DNA of 64,000 nucleotides from assembly GCA_030272155.1 (NCBI GenBank), contig CP126207.1:2914001-2978000 (forward strand). The letters run 5' to 3'. The notes under the pieces are model-generated. The model was not told the DNA's origin. It worked only from the letters and a program-made list of their open reading frames with translations, and made no database searches. This DNA comes from Tetradesmus obliquus. Its lineage: Eukaryota > Chlorophyta > Chlorophyceae > Sphaeropleales > Scenedesmaceae. The number at the start of each line of letters is the position of its first letter. Within the stretch, counting starts at the first letter, position 1. The position numbers were made by a program, and so were the translations under genes. Below, piece by piece: positions 1-12,298 of the stretch.

Positions 1-1702
1 TGCTTGCAGGACGAGTGGTTGTTCTGTTGGGCCCGCTTGTAATAGTAGTGCACCTGATCATCCAATGATAACACCTGAGCAGCAATGCGGCATGCAGCTC
101 TGCTGCGTGCATACTGCTTTCCGACAGAAAGGTGATCTCGAACCGTAGTGGCTCTGCACGCATTGGTCAGAAGGGCAGTGGGCAGTTAGTGACCGCATGG
201 AAATTCGACGCCTTTTATCAAATATAAGATGTTGCAGTATATTTGGTTGAGGGCGTTGCACGGCGTGTGGATGTGACTTTGAATGGGTCAGATGGCGAGC
301 AGTTGCCCGCCACGCAGCATGATCACGGGGCCATTTACCTATGTTCTATCGGCGACGGTGGCGAAGCAGCCAAATATTGCACACTATCAGCAGCTACTAC
401 TGAAGACATACATGTTTATTGTGCAGTACACGCCGTTAAATGCGCCGGGACCAATGCAAGCTGACTGGCCGGAGGATTTTACAGGGCAGCGTGCAGCGTG
501 CAGCATGGCTTCAGCAGAGTCGTCCAGTAGATGCATAACAAGCAACGGCTGATGCATCTGCAAACCACGAACAGCTCACGTGCAGCCTGCTGGCTTCAGG
601 CACTGCAGTGCCACTGGCTGTGCACTGCTGAACAGCGCACGCCCTGCACAAGCTGAGCCCCACATAGAGTTATGCAGCTCTTGCCGAGCGTCAGTGTCCA
701 GGCCACAACTTGTGTTGTTTGGAACTGACACTTCCAGCATCACTGACCAACAGCAGCACTGTGTGGCGATACTGCTATGCGCACTGCAAATAAAAACGGT
801 ACTAAGGCAAATGTAGCACTGGAATTGTTACCTTGTGACATTCGACGGCCACATCGTCTGCACACGCTTGACAGCGTTGCAACATACCTCCTTTCTCTTC
901 TTCATACCTGCCAACCCACGGCATTTCATAACCTGTAGCTGTAACTGTTATGCTGACACAACATTACACTGTTATAACAGCTGAACACAGAGGCGTAGTG
1001 CCTCAAGCTGACTGCTTGACACAGCAGGCGTACACACAGAAGCTGTAACACTTTCCATCCTGAACTCACAACCCACAGCATGCTACGGCTGTAGCAGATC
1101 ACACCACAAAGCTCACAGTTACGTCTATCAGTTAGCGCTGTGTGTGTAGCCTAGCCCTTCACCCCTTCCCAAAAGAGAAGCCTGAGGCACAAGGAAGCCA
1201 TCACAAGCCAACCCTATCGTCCAAACAACCGACAGGCAATGCAAGCAAAGCGCGCCAGCATAGACAATGCTGCAACAAGCACAGAGCCACACCAACCAGG
1301 GACATGCAGATGCAGCACAGCGGTGTTAACAATCCGCACTCACATGAGCCAGTAACCAAGCACCACTCTCAATAGCAGAAACTCAAACAAGCACCCAACA
1401 GTGTTTCAATGCGAGTGTGCTGGCTATAGGCAAGCACCGAGCATGGCATGTGTTACTCAAGGTCACCCTGAGGACGGTCCTGCAACCACAGAGCAGTGCA
1501 CACAATGTTCCAATACAGAAGCACATGCTCACGGCGCTGTGCGTGATACACACACGTAGAGACCGGCAACAGAAACCAGCAGCTGCGCAATTTTGCATGG
1601 TGGATTTTCGCATTAACTGCAGTACGGCTGCCAGCATGCTGCGGCGTTGCATGCCATATAGCTCATATGGTGTGCATGCGCAACCTTCTGCAATGCACTC
1701 TT
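1..1702. other. left flank without a supported gene
   Basis: I see no exon of the neighbouring BTB family and no other recognisable coding region here. The part at about 590-815 is a diverged copy of about 3540-3768, which lies upstream of BTB gene A. Shared runs include the stretch around 'acttgtgttgtttggaact'. This suggests the array unit once extended further left and that only its 5' flank survives. Confidence 0.5.
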
Positions 1703-2400
1703 CTACAGGCGCTTGCCAAACGCACACTTTGGTCCGAGCACCACGCTGAAGCGCCAATTCTGTCCCCCATCGGCGCGCTCATCACCCTCATTCTTAACCG
1801 TCACATTGCCTTTCCTGTCAAACACCACTTCCACCTTCGCACCCTTGCGGTATTCGTAGAAGTCCTGCAGGAGCGTGGCAGCGAACTCAACATATCCTCT
1901 TTCACCAGCCCTGTGGTACCTGACGTCCCCAAACATGCTGCCGACGCCATAGCCCAGCCCCAAGGGCAGCTGCAGGCACGCCCGCGACAGCAGCTCCGCA
2001 CCACTGGCACCATTCGTTGCGGCCAGCACGCGCTGCGAGAGGATTCCCTCAACAGCAGCATCGCCCATCAGCGAGTATGAAGGCCCGTCGGCCGCATTAT
2101 TGCGCAGGAAGCGCAGGCCAGGCTCCAGCAGCTGCTGCAGGTCCAGCTTGAAGCCTACAAAGAGCAGCGCCTCCAGCTGCTGCTGCACCTGCTTCTTCAT
2201 CTGCTGTTTCTGCTGCTCAGTCAGCTGCAGCATGTCAGTGACGTCCTCTCCTTCCAAGCGCTGAAGCCTCAAGTAATCAGCATCGTCGTCTTCGTCTGTG
2301 CTGTCTCCTGATCTGTCATCGCTTTCGCCCAATCTGCCAAAGCAATACGTTTCGTTAAATGCAGCTGCACCGTCACAGCTGCCATTCTGGCGCCAGCAGC

Positions 2401-2434
<34 letters not shown>

Positions 2435-3265
2435 CTGTGCCCGCTGCGGCCGCCGCGCCCGCCGCTGCGCCCGCCACGGCTGCTGCTGCTAGCTGCAATG
2501 TTGTTGTCCGTCTGCCCAGCCAGTTGCACCTGCAGCTTTGGCTCCACGCAGTTGCCGAGCAGTCCTGCAAGCTGGCCCTGCACTGCTTTGCTGCACCCCA
2601 CTGCATCAGCGAACAGCAGCATGTCCAGCAGCTGCGCCAGGCTGTACTGCCCTGAAGTGCAGTCCTCTCCATGATCCAGTGCCCCCAGGTTACTGTAAAT
2701 CACCTCCAGCACTGCTGTGACTGTGGACTGGCTGACTGGGCTGCCGTTGACCAGCAGGCTGCTCAGGTCCCAGGTGTCGCTTGCAGGAGCGTTGCGCAGG
2801 CAGCTGCACACTAGCCGCAGCACCTGCAGCATGACAAGCAACCAAAAAACATTTGTTTGTTTCATTGGCCAGCCTGACATCTGCAAGCAGCAACAGCTGC
2901 GAGCAAAGCATAGCATTTTTGGGCCAGGGTCCCTGGCAGCAGTTATGCAGCGACCATGGCGATGCAGTAGCGCCTACGCGATATGCCAAAGATGCTCCAC
3001 TAACCAGGCCACATGCAAGACAATTTTAGGCCAGCACGGAATTGAATGCACCGCTTGAGGAGTCTCGGACATGCACCTGCCAAGCACCGTCCGCTGCACG
3101 TCTGCTCAGGGGGTACCACAGCATTGCCTAGGCTGCCAAACACCAATAATGCTTGAGACCTACGTCGTAGTGCGCCGGGATTCTTCCTCCATCCGCTGTG
3201 ATGAGGGTGAGGTTGGGCTCACTGCCTGCTGCGAAATCAACGAAACTGCGCTTGCCTATCGACAT
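1703..3265 (-). CDS. BTB/POZ-type protein, array copy A, with one frameshift
   Basis: Two exons: complement(3164..3265), 34 codons beginning MSIGKRSF and ending AHYD, with a GTAGGT donor; and complement(1703..2823), after a CAG acceptor, beginning VLRLVCSCLR. The joined N-terminal half reads as a BTB/POZ fold: LTADGGRIPAH-like strand, DTWDLSSLLVNG, VTAVLEVIYS, and the LLDMLLFADAVGCSKAV helix pair. BTB domains mediate dimerisation and often serve as Cullin-3 adaptors; no substrate can be read from the sequence. A linker rich in Gly-Arg, Ser and Ala precedes a conserved C-terminal module (KLDLQQLL, SQRVLAA, LLQDFYEYRKGAKVEV). Exon 2 is one base short near 2357, which throws the reading frame between the Ala run and the C-terminal module. 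Exon 1 is of the F/G type ('GSEPNLTLITADGG') while exon 2 is of the B/C/D type. It could be a pseudogene or carry a sequencing error. Confidence 0.75.
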
Positions 3266-4370
3266 TTCAGTTAGCAAATGATAGCTGTCACTGCCAAGAT
3301 CTGCAGCCGCAGCTTGGTCGGGCCCTTCGTCGAGCTTCACTTGATAGCAGGACAAGTGCTTGCAGGGTTCTACAGCCAGCGTTGGACCAGATCACAGGAG
3401 TCCTATGATGGGTCAGAGATTGAATTACTGTTCAAACGTGTTCATCAGGAAACCTAACTATTATGGCTTAGCCACCCTGCATAGCTGATGACTTCACAGT
3501 GCAGAACTCTGGCATGCAACAAACAACCTGCAGGAAGCACAACAGCTGCACCGCCCACTGCCCAGTGCAAGCTGAGCCGCACACACAGTTATGCAGCCCT
3601 TGAGCGATCAGACAGAGCTCGCAGCGCATCTGGCGCAGACGCAGCCGTGCTTGGCCACAACTTGTGTTGTTTGGAACTGCCGCTGCCAGCATCACTGACC
3701 AACAGCAGCCCCGTGTGGCAATACGGCTATGCGCAGTGCAACTGAAAGCGGTACTACCGCAAAGCCTGCGTTAGGCTTTGCAGCCCATGCACGCCTTGAG
3801 CTACACATGCGAAGCATTATTACTGCAATCAACAAGGCCTGTGCCAACCCCTACATGCTGCTGCACGGCATGCCAGGCAAAACCAAAAGTTCACACTTCA
3901 AAGAATCTTCGATGATCAAGCCTCTGATACAGCTCCTTGCTGGCATAATGTCAAACTGGCAGGTGCCGTTGATAGGGCGTGCACCCAGAATGAATGTGCT
4001 TAGCCAGAAGAAGAAGAAGAAGAAGAAGAAGAAGCTTTCTTGCACAGCGATGACAGACAGCAGCCGACGGTGCATGCCAATGCAGGCATGTGCTGAGCCA
4101 CGCGCTGGACCACCCGCGCACGCCCACAGCACTAAAGCCAGAACATTGCAGGACGTGGCACAACGAAGCAGCGCACGCTGCACTGCAACAGCTGCCTCAA
4201 CAACAGCATCATCAACCCAAGTGCCTCACACGCATCTGTCTAAACGCTTGCGCATCTCACACTCAGGTTAAACCAGCCTTCTATTAAGAAACAGCGCCAG
4301 CACGCTGCGCTGCAACAGCTGCCTCAACAAAAGCGCTGCCAGCAAGCTACAGCGCCTCATGCACATCCTG
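3266..4370. other. spacer upstream of BTB gene A
   Basis: No coding region is supported. It contains the second copy (about 3540-3768) of the duplicated flank also found at 590-815, and an (AAG)n run at about 4006-4034. Confidence 0.5.
4006..4034 (+). repeat. (AAG)n microsatellite
   Basis: An uninterrupted AAG run of about ten units in the spacer between BTB genes A and B. Confidence 0.9.
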
Positions 4371-5751
4371 CTACAGGCGGATCACTTTTGCGTTTCGCTC
4401 CAACCACAGCGCCTGGGGAGCAACCACAACGCCGAAGGTAGCATGCACCCCAGCGCTCGCACCCACCCCGGCAGGAGTGACCGTCATGCGCCCTCTTCTG
4501 CCAAACTGCACGGCAACCACTGTCCCCTTGCGCAACTGATGGAAGTCCTGCAGCAGCGTGGCATTGAACACCACATCCCCTTCGCACTCAGTCTCCGTGA
4601 ATTTGACGCTTCCAAACACGCTGCCGATGCCAAAGCCGCGCCCCAGCGGCAGCTGCAGGCATGCCCGCGACAGCAGCTCCGCGCCGCTGGCCCCACTCGC
4701 TGCAGCCAGCACGCGCTGCGAGAACACTTCCTCAGCATCATCATTGATTAACTCTCCTGCATGAACTCGCAGGAAACGCAGCGCAGGCTGCAGCAGCTGC
4801 TGCAGGTCCAGCTTGAAGCCTACGAAGAGCAGTTGCTCAAGCTGCGCCGATAGCTGCAGGCACAGGTCGTCCCGCTGCTGCTGAGTCAGCTGCCGGATGT
4901 CGCTGCTGTGCCGCTCGCGCAAGTGGCATAGTATTGACTGGTCTAGGGCTGCAACTGCTGTGCTTTCGTCTGCGCTGTCGCTGCTGACTTCCGGCCACCT
5001 GATGCCGTACGTCTCCTCCAGGTGCAGCTGTACTGTCTGCCCTGCCGCTGCGGAGCCAGCAGACTCTGCCGCGCCTGCTGCTGCACCAGAGCCATTCGCA
5101 GCTGGCGCAAATGTGACCACCAGCTCTGCTGGCACGCAGCTGCCCAGCATTCCTGCAAGCTGGCGCAGCACTGCCCTGCTGCAGCCAACTGCATCAGCAA
5201 ACAGCAGCATGTCCAGCAGCTGTGCTAGGCTGTACTTGCCGGCCAGCTTATAATCCAAAGCTCCTAGGTTGCTGTACAACACCTCAAGCACAGCTGTGAC
5301 TGTTGACTGCCTGACTGGGCTGCCGTTGACCAGCAGGTTGCTCAGGTCCCAGGTGTCGCTTGCAGGAGCGTTGCGCAGGCAGCTGCACACCAGCCGCAGC
5401 ACCTGCACGTTGCAGCAGCAAGGGCAGCCGAGCTTGCTGGGCACTTGAACGCAGTTGACAGTGGCTGACAGACACAAGCAAGAGCTAGCGGTTCTTCTGA
5501 AACAGCACTTCGTTGCAGTGCTGGAAGCACCCAGTGCTGACTGATTGCTGCTCAAGGGCCCCTCAAGCAGCTAAACAGCCCACGGCCCTGAGCGCAAGCA
5601 GGATCGGTAACATACTGAAAATAACGCTCCATGTCTTTATACATACGTCATTGTGCGCCGGGATGCGGCCACCATCAGCAGTGAGGACTGTCAGATTAGG
5701 CTCTGCTGCTGTGCTTGCTGCGAACTCCGCGTAGCTACGCTTCTGAGTCAT
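4371..5751 (-). CDS. BTB/POZ-type protein, array copy B
   Basis: Exon 1 is complement(5647..5751), 35 codons starting MTQKRSYAEF and ending in the first BTB strand (LTADGGRIPAHND), with a GTATGT donor. Exon 2 is complement(4371..5402), opening VLRLVCSCLR after AACGTGCAG. Both exons are phase 0, and the joined product is 378 aa with no break. Residues about 20-130 are BTB-like (DTWDLSNLLVNG, LLDMLLFADAVGCSRAV). A short Ala/Gly linker follows, then a charged segment and the family C-terminal module: LEQLLFVGFKLDLQQLLQPALRF, then VFSQRVLAAASGASGAELLSR, then LLQDFHQLRKGTVV. The C-terminal module does not match a family I can name. The protein is probably soluble, since I see no signal peptide or membrane segment. 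Confidence 0.85.
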
Positions 5752-6800
5752 TAAAGCGTACAAAGGCAGATCTGTGAGATATTTCAAGTACATTATTTAG
5801 TATGATGAACGCTCAGTTGACGTGCATGTGCTGCGGGCTACAATTGGCATGACTGGAGTTGAATCACGGAGGGAGCCAACACGCCGGTGCACGCTCTGAG
5901 CTGTATTGTGATCCTTTATACGAATTCAGAAGTCTTGCACATTCGGGGTCATTGTCGACTACTGACAGCTCTAACAGAATTCAAAACAGCTGTCTGACAG
6001 AGAAAAGTCACCACCAAATTGGCGGCATCAACGCAACATGCCGCCCAAGACGTCAAATGTACCAACTACAGTGGTTTAACAGAACAATACACCAAAAGTT
6101 ACTGCCTTGCTATAGCCCAATGCATCAACAAACAGCAGCATGTCCAGCACCTGCGCCAGGCTGTACTGCCACCGGGACAACGCGATCCATGCAAAGGTTC
6201 AAGCTCAGTGCTGCTCTATATGATTGACAAACATCCACTGCTGTGTGCAGCACCCTAGCAGCATGGTAAGCTTGCGCACTGCGCTGGCCCTTTAAGCATG
6301 CACCGAGCTTCAGTGTTGCGGCACCACATGTTGACAACTCGATGAACAGCACACAGCGCCAACCATTGCATTGCATACGGTGCAGTTGCTGCCGCCTCCT
6401 GTTGATGATTCACGACAGCTTATAAGTGCTCAACGAGCCTGGCATAGGCTTGTAATGGGACAGTGCTTCTGTAGTGTCTGACATACGCATGCGTGATGCA
6501 TGCCAGGGATAAAGCACTGATGCACATTTCAACCCCCTTGCTGGCGAGCTGCTGTCTGTTGGAGGTGTGACAGCCAACAACACATCAACTTGGTAGCCAA
6601 ACTGCTTGGTGACACGCATGACCAACAGCTGAATTCAAGAGACGCAATCAAATGCAGACGTAAGTCCTATGAGGCGCTGAAACGCATGTGCATGCCTGCA
6701 GACCGTATAACGCACGCAGCAGGAGGCGGCAACTCAGCACAAAAGCTGGCTGCGCTGCGACACTCGTCCAAACACACCCCGTGCCAGCACTCTGCGGCCC
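5752..6800. other. spacer between BTB genes B and C
   Basis: Apart from a short BTB exon remnant at about 6118-6170, I see no coding region. It is lower in GC than the genes around it and could hold the promoter of gene B. Confidence 0.45.
6118..6170 (-). pseudogene. BTB exon 2 remnant
   Basis: On the minus strand this short stretch reads like the QYSLAQLLDMLLFADAVG part of the array's BTB domain (here ending LLFVDALG). Nothing homologous continues on either side, so it is a relic of another array copy or of a duplication breakpoint. Confidence 0.6.
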
Positions 6801-8259
6801 TCATGCGCTCCGCTCTACGGGCTTCTCAAACGTGCTGTCCGGCCCAACCACAACGCCAAAGGCCACAGTGACCCCAGCAGCGTCGTCTGCATCCGCATCA
6901 GTGACGTTCAGTGTGCCGTCTACTTCAAACAACACCTCCACATTCGCGCCCTTGCGGTACTCGTAAAAGTCCTGCAGCAGCGTTGCAGTGAAAGCAACAT
7001 CTCCCTCATGCTCAGCCTCAGTATATTCAACTTCCCCAAAAATGCTGCCGATGCCGTAGCCGCGCCCCAGCTGCAGCTGCAGGCACGCCCGTGACAGCAG
7101 CTCTGCAGCGCTGGCGCCATTTGCTGCAGCCAACACGCGCTGAGAAAACACTCCTGCGACAGCTGCATCGTCCAGCAGCACATCGGAGTTTGCGCGCAGA
7201 AAGCGCAGCGCAGGCTGCAGCAGCTGCTGCAGGTCCAGCTTGAAGCCCACCCACAGCACCGCCTCCAGCTGCTGCTGCACCTGCTGCAACAGTTCCTGCT
7301 TCTGCTGTGCAGTCAGCTGCTGTATGTCAGTGCGCTCCTCTCCATGCAAGCGCTGCAGCAGCAACCGTTCTTTGGCTGCACCATCTTCCGCGCTCTCATC
7401 GGCGCTGTCATTGCCGTCTGCGCTGTCGTTGCTGTCTTCAGTGCTGCCAAAGCAGTACGTTTCGTCCAGATGCAGCTGCACTGCCTCAGCTGCTGCCGTT
7501 GCGCCAGCAGCAGCAGCAGCAGCAGCAGTGCTGCGCCCGCTGCGGCCCCCGCGCCCGCCACGGCCACCACGGCCCCCCCGGCCGCCACGGCTGCTGCTGC
7601 TGGGGATGCTGACTGCAGTGTCGGCTGGTGTTAGCGGTACCTGCAGCACTGGCTCCACGCAACTGCCCAGCAGTCCTGCAAGCTGGCCTAGCACTGCTTT
7701 GCTGCAGCCCACTGCATCAGCAAACAGCTGCATGTCCAGCAGCTGTGTCAGGCTGTACTGCCCTGCTGTGCGGTCCATCTCATAGTCCAGAGCTCCCATG
7801 CTGCTGTATATCACCTCCAGAACTGCTGTCACTGTTGACTGGCTGACTGGGCTGCCGTTGACCAGCAGGCTGCTCAGGTCCCAGGTGTCGCTTGCAGGAG
7901 ATTCGCGCAGGCAGCTGCAGACCAGCCGCAGGAACTGCGCGTGCAAGCAGCAAGGGGAGAGGATCTTGTTGAAAAGTTGAAGCAGGTGTATCTGATTCAC
8001 GGTGTTGAGCATGCTGTAATCGTTTCTGCATTGGTTGCACTTGCAGCACTAAAAGCATTCAGTGCTCTGTGTGCTGCTCCGCACTCCCAAAGGCGCGGCA
8101 GCACTCGCATGATCAGCGGAAGCCAATTCAAAGGCTGAACTGCGTGTTAGTTACCTCGTTATGCGCCGGGATGCGGCCACCATCAGCGGTGAGCACCGTG
8201 AGCGTGGGCTCTGCTGCTGCGCCTGCTGCGAACTCCGCGTAGCTACGCTTCTTGCCCAT
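6801..8259 (-). CDS. BTB/POZ-type protein, array copy C
   Basis: Exon 1 is complement(8155..8259), starting MGKKRSYAEFAAG, 35 codons, with a GTAACT donor. Exon 2 is complement(6801..7934), after a CGCGCAG acceptor, starting FLRLVCSCLRESPAS. The joined ORF is unbroken at 412 aa, the longest of the array. The BTB-like half (about residues 20-130) is followed by an Arg/Gly-rich stretch of RGG-type repeats and an Ala run encoded by triplets. Then comes an acidic Asp/Ser segment and the conserved C-terminal module (LEAVLWVGFKLDLQQLLQPA, FSQRVLAAANGASAAELLSR, LLQDFYEYRKGANVEV). The RGG-like linker could bind RNA or be methylated, but that is only a suggestion from composition. Codons and splice sites look intact, so this is one of the best candidates for a working copy. 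Confidence 0.87.
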
Positions 8260-9189
8260 AATGCAAGCTTTGAAACTCTGAATCGCAAGTTCAATACTCC
8301 AGGAGGATGCAAGCTTGGCTGCCTTGCATGAACTGTGCCCCAGACTTGGATTGACCCAAGTTCAGTCAAAAGGAGCCAATGAGCCTGTGCACAGGGCGAT
8401 GCTCTCCAAATTGAGTTCCAAAAGAAACCGAGTATGCACTTCTCCAAGGCGCAGCCTCACGGTGGTGTGCAAACTGTGGTGAGCACTGCTGACAGTCATA
8501 ACAGTCACTGAGTGTTCAAACCAGAACGATCAGCACACCTCATGAACCAAACAAATACATTATTGGATGTCCTTGAAAACACGCAGGACTGAACGAATCA
8601 CTAGGGTTTAAGGAACGTGATGACCGCCGTGTCGACTAACAAGAAAAAGCGCTCAGCAAGTCCAGCGCCAACTCAGCAGTGCTGCATCATGCACCATGCC
8701 ACAATGGTTGCGTGCGCTGGAGCCACCAGGCCAATGCTGCCGTTGGTCCATAACTTGCAGTTGCGCAAGCCCGAGTTTGGCTCAAATGCAGAAGATGTTT
8801 GCGCGGTGTTGTTCATGCTAGACAAAGGGTATGACAATTCCCCACCCCGGCCCCAACCCTTCAGCAAGCATACTGCCTGATGCTATTTGGCCAATCAGAT
8901 TCAGCAATGCTCATGAACAGGTTAGGTTTCAACCAACCAACATGGTGGTGTACCATTGATAAGGAACAGCTGTACAAAACTGCCTTGATGTGCGCGCTGC
9001 ACATGCAGCCGCTTGTCAAACACCGTGGCGACACATGCTGTAATCTTAGAACACAGCTCAGTGCAAATGCAGCTCGAACGCTGCAACAGCGGCAGCTGCA
9101 AGCAGCAGCCCTCTGCACCGAAGCACATATGCAACGCAGAGCTGCGCTCAAGCCTTGCCAGCCCTGCAGGGCGCCCCATGCGCTTCTTG
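8260..9189. other. spacer between BTB genes C and D
   Basis: No supported coding region, RNA gene or repeat family. The open frames here have no family-like composition. Confidence 0.45.
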
Positions 9190-10601
9190 CTACAGGCCGT
9201 TGTCAAAAGTTGCAGCTGGGCCAACCACAATGCCAAAGGCCAAGCCAAGCCCTGCACCTAGGTCATCTGCATCCTCATGACTGACAGTCATGTGGCCTTC
9301 CTCGCCAAACATGACCTCCACCTTTGAACCCTTGCGGTACTCAAAAAAGTCCTGCAGCAGCGTTGCAGTGAACTTGACGCCACTGTCCTCAAAAGGGACC
9401 TCTTGAAACCGCACCTGACCAAACACGCTGCCGATGCCAAACCCGCGCCCCAGCGGCTGCTGCAGGCACGCACGTGACAGCAGCTGCGCGCCAGTGGCGC
9501 CATTCGCTGCCGCAAGCACACGCTGCGAGAAGACTGCGCCAGTAAGCTGGGACAGCATTGTGTCTGCATGCACTCGCAGGAAGCGCAGCGCAGGCTGCAG
9601 CAGCTGCTGCAGGTCAAGCTTGAAGCCTACCCACAGCAGCACCTCCAGCTGCTGTGGCAGCTGCTGGCGCACATGCTGCTGCTGCTGCTGAGTCAGCTGC
9701 AGCACCTCAAGTGCATCCTCCCCGCACCATCGCTTCAGCGAGAACTTCTGGCTGTCACCTGTTGCGCCGCTGACGCTGTACAGGCTGTACGTCTCCCCCA
9801 GATGCAGCTGCACTGTCTCAGCTGCCGCTGCGGCGACAGCAGCGTCAGCAGCGGCTGCAGCCGCAGCCCCACGCCCGCCGCGGCCACCACGGCCCCCACG
9901 GCCGCCACGGCTGCTGCTGCTGCTGCTGGCGGCGCTAGCTGTGACATCACTGTGCGGCTGCAGTGCCAGTAGCACCTGCAGCTTTGGCTCCACGCTGCTG
10001 CCCAGCAGTCCTGCAAGCTGGCCCAGCACTGCCTGGCTGCACCCCACTGCGTCAGCAAACAGCAGCATGTCCAGCAGCTGCGCCAGGCTGTACTGCCCTG
10101 CACTGCGGTCCATTTCATAATCGAGAGCTCCCATGCTGCTGTAGATGACTGACAGCACTGCTGTGACTGTTGACTGTTTGACTGGGCTGCCATTGACCAG
10201 CAGGCTGCTCAGGTCCCATGTCTCATTCACAGGTGCGTTCTGCAGGCAACTGCACACCAGACGCAGCACCTGCATGTCAAGGCAGCAGGGGTAACAGAGC
10301 AGCTAGGTAGTACATCTCAGTTGAAGCCACCTTACAGTTCAAAGCGTATCATAGCCGTTCCTGCAGTGGGTTCGCACTGTCTGCAGCTGCACTGAAAGGT
10401 CTCAGTGCTCTCAGTGACTGAGTGCTGCTCAACAGTCCACAAGGCCTTGCAGGACCAGCTGTATGCTCAGACTAATGCTGCCTTGTGTGTTTTTACCTGG
10501 TCATGAGCCCGGATGCGGCCTCCATCGGCGGTGAGCACCGTAAGAGTGGGCTCTGCTGCGGTGCTTGCTACGAACTCCTCGAAGCTGCGCTTCTTCACCA
10601 T
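9190..10601 (-). CDS. BTB/POZ-type protein, array copy D
   Basis: Exon 1 is complement(10497..10601), starting MVKKRSFEEFVAS, 35 codons, with a GTAAAA donor. Exon 2 is complement(9190..10269), starting VLRLVCSCLQNAPVNETWDL. The joined product is 394 aa without interruption. Its order matches copy C: BTB half, RGG-type Gly/Arg run, Ala run, then the C-terminal module (LEVLLWVGFKLDLQQLLQPA, VFSQRVLAAANGATGAQLLSR, LLQDFFEYRKGSKVEVMF). It groups with B and C by the AAEPTLTVLTADGG form of exon 1. In the first BTB strand, IPAH is replaced by IRAH. Likely intact. Confidence 0.87.
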
Positions 10602-11283
10602 CGCACACGACGATACACAAATGGATGATATAGCCGAGTGTGTAGTTGTTTTAAATAGGCTGCTAGCTGAGGTTAATTGCGAGTGCTGCGTGCGACAGCA
10701 AGCATGACCCAGGCTCCCTACCAAGCCAGGGAGACACCAGCGTCTACAGAGGGAGAGAACGGCTGTGCAAGGTTCAAGCCTGTCACAGATGACATCATAA
10801 TGCCTCACCAAGAACTACACAGAAAGCTTGAAGCTTGCTCTCCCAACACTCAACCCCTACAACCTCGACCCCCAACCCCAAACCCCATGGGGTCAGCCCC
10901 ACTTGGCCAGCCCCAACCGAAATGCTGGGGAGGCAAGAAGGCATTTGATATGCTATGACGTGACGTCAACCATGCTCCTAGCATGAGTGCAATGTTCAGC
11001 GCGTTCAGCTGTGGCTGTGCATCAAAGTGGCAGACACAGCTGTGGATTGTGCAGCTGCAGCCAAGTAATTTGCAAGCACTTGATGGCACACGCATGTACA
11101 CGCACCTCATGGCATTCACTCGGCTCCAGGCAAGAGCACAGCACTGGATCAAGCAAGTCTTACCAAACCGCAGCCTACATCAGTCTGTCAGCTGCTGCCA
11201 AACATGCACCAAGAGGAAACCTCACTTCAGAGCACAGCAGGATACAGGACTGGCGGGCACGTGTGCCGTGGGGCGGCCGCCAT
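10602..11283. other. spacer upstream of BTB gene D
   Basis: I see no gene in this stretch. Short open frames lack conserved composition, and no repeat is obvious. Confidence 0.4.
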
Positions 11284-12000
11284 CTAGCTGCTGTTGAAGC
11301 TGTCGTACGGCCCCAGCGCAATGTCAACCCCACAGCGGACACCGTCACAATACCCAACAGCTCCAGGTACACCCTGGTCCATTTCTTGAAGCTGTACAGC
11401 GCCTCAGCCAGCGCAGCTTCAAAGCAGATGCCGTCTCGCTTATCGCCCGCGGCCGCGGCCGCTTTCGCCGTGCTGTAAACCACATCCAGGAACATGCCGC
11501 GCTGCTGCCAGCAGCCTGTTGGGCGAAGCGCCATTGGCTGCTGCAGCCAGCCACACACCAGCGCGCCAGCATTGCCTGTCGCTGTTGACGCTACTCACAC
11601 ATGCCATCACCCGCTGCGTAAACACAGCATCGTGACTCCCAGACGTCAGGTGGTGCAGTAAGAAAGGCCCGTTGTCGCGCAGGAAGCGCAGGCCAGGCTA
11701 GCCTGGCCAATCGCAGCTGCTGCAGGTCCAGCTTAAAGCCCACCCACAGCAGCGCCTCCAGCTGTGCATACACCTGCTGAAGCAGATGCTGCTTCTGATG
11801 AGCAGCCAACTGCTTCACGGTGATGACGTTTATGCCCCAGGCCAGGCGCCAGCAGCTGCTGCAGGTCCAGCTTCAAGCCCACCCACAGCAGCGCCTCCAG
11901 CTGCGCTGACAGCTGCTGTGTTGCTGCAGCACCACCTGCTTCTGCTGAGGGTCTAGGGTAAGCCCTGGCAGTAGCTTCACCCTGCAGCCATGCTGAAGCC
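11284..12000 (-). pseudogene. degenerate BTB array copy E (C-terminal pieces only)
   Basis: The minus strand carries disordered pieces of the F/G-type C-terminal module: QLEALLWVGFKLDLQQL occurs twice (about 11,720-11,780 and 11,860-11,910), separated by frame breaks. Matches to QRAFLT, WLAAAANGA and a terminal stretch like that of gene F lie further 3'. The BTB half and exon 1 are missing, and no single frame spans it. The doubled core motif shows that the copy was internally duplicated before or after it decayed. Confidence 0.75.
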
Positions 12001-12298
12001 TGAGAACCCAGCACACGCAGCCACATGCCTTATGTGATGGATGGGTGCCACGACACGCATAACCCAAGTTGTCTCCCAAGACAAGGAGACAGCAGCCTGT
12101 GCCAAGTGAAACAAACGGCTGTGCACAGGTATGACAACTTTAAAAACAGTCAGCCCTTTGAACACTTGCTCTAACAACAATAACAGCAAGGGCTGCGTCA
12201 GCACAAAATTCCTGCAACCCCAACCCCAGCCCGGTTGTCATGCGGCATGACACACAGGAAGCAGCCAGCTTGCGCCTGCTGCGTGGAATGGCAGCCCA

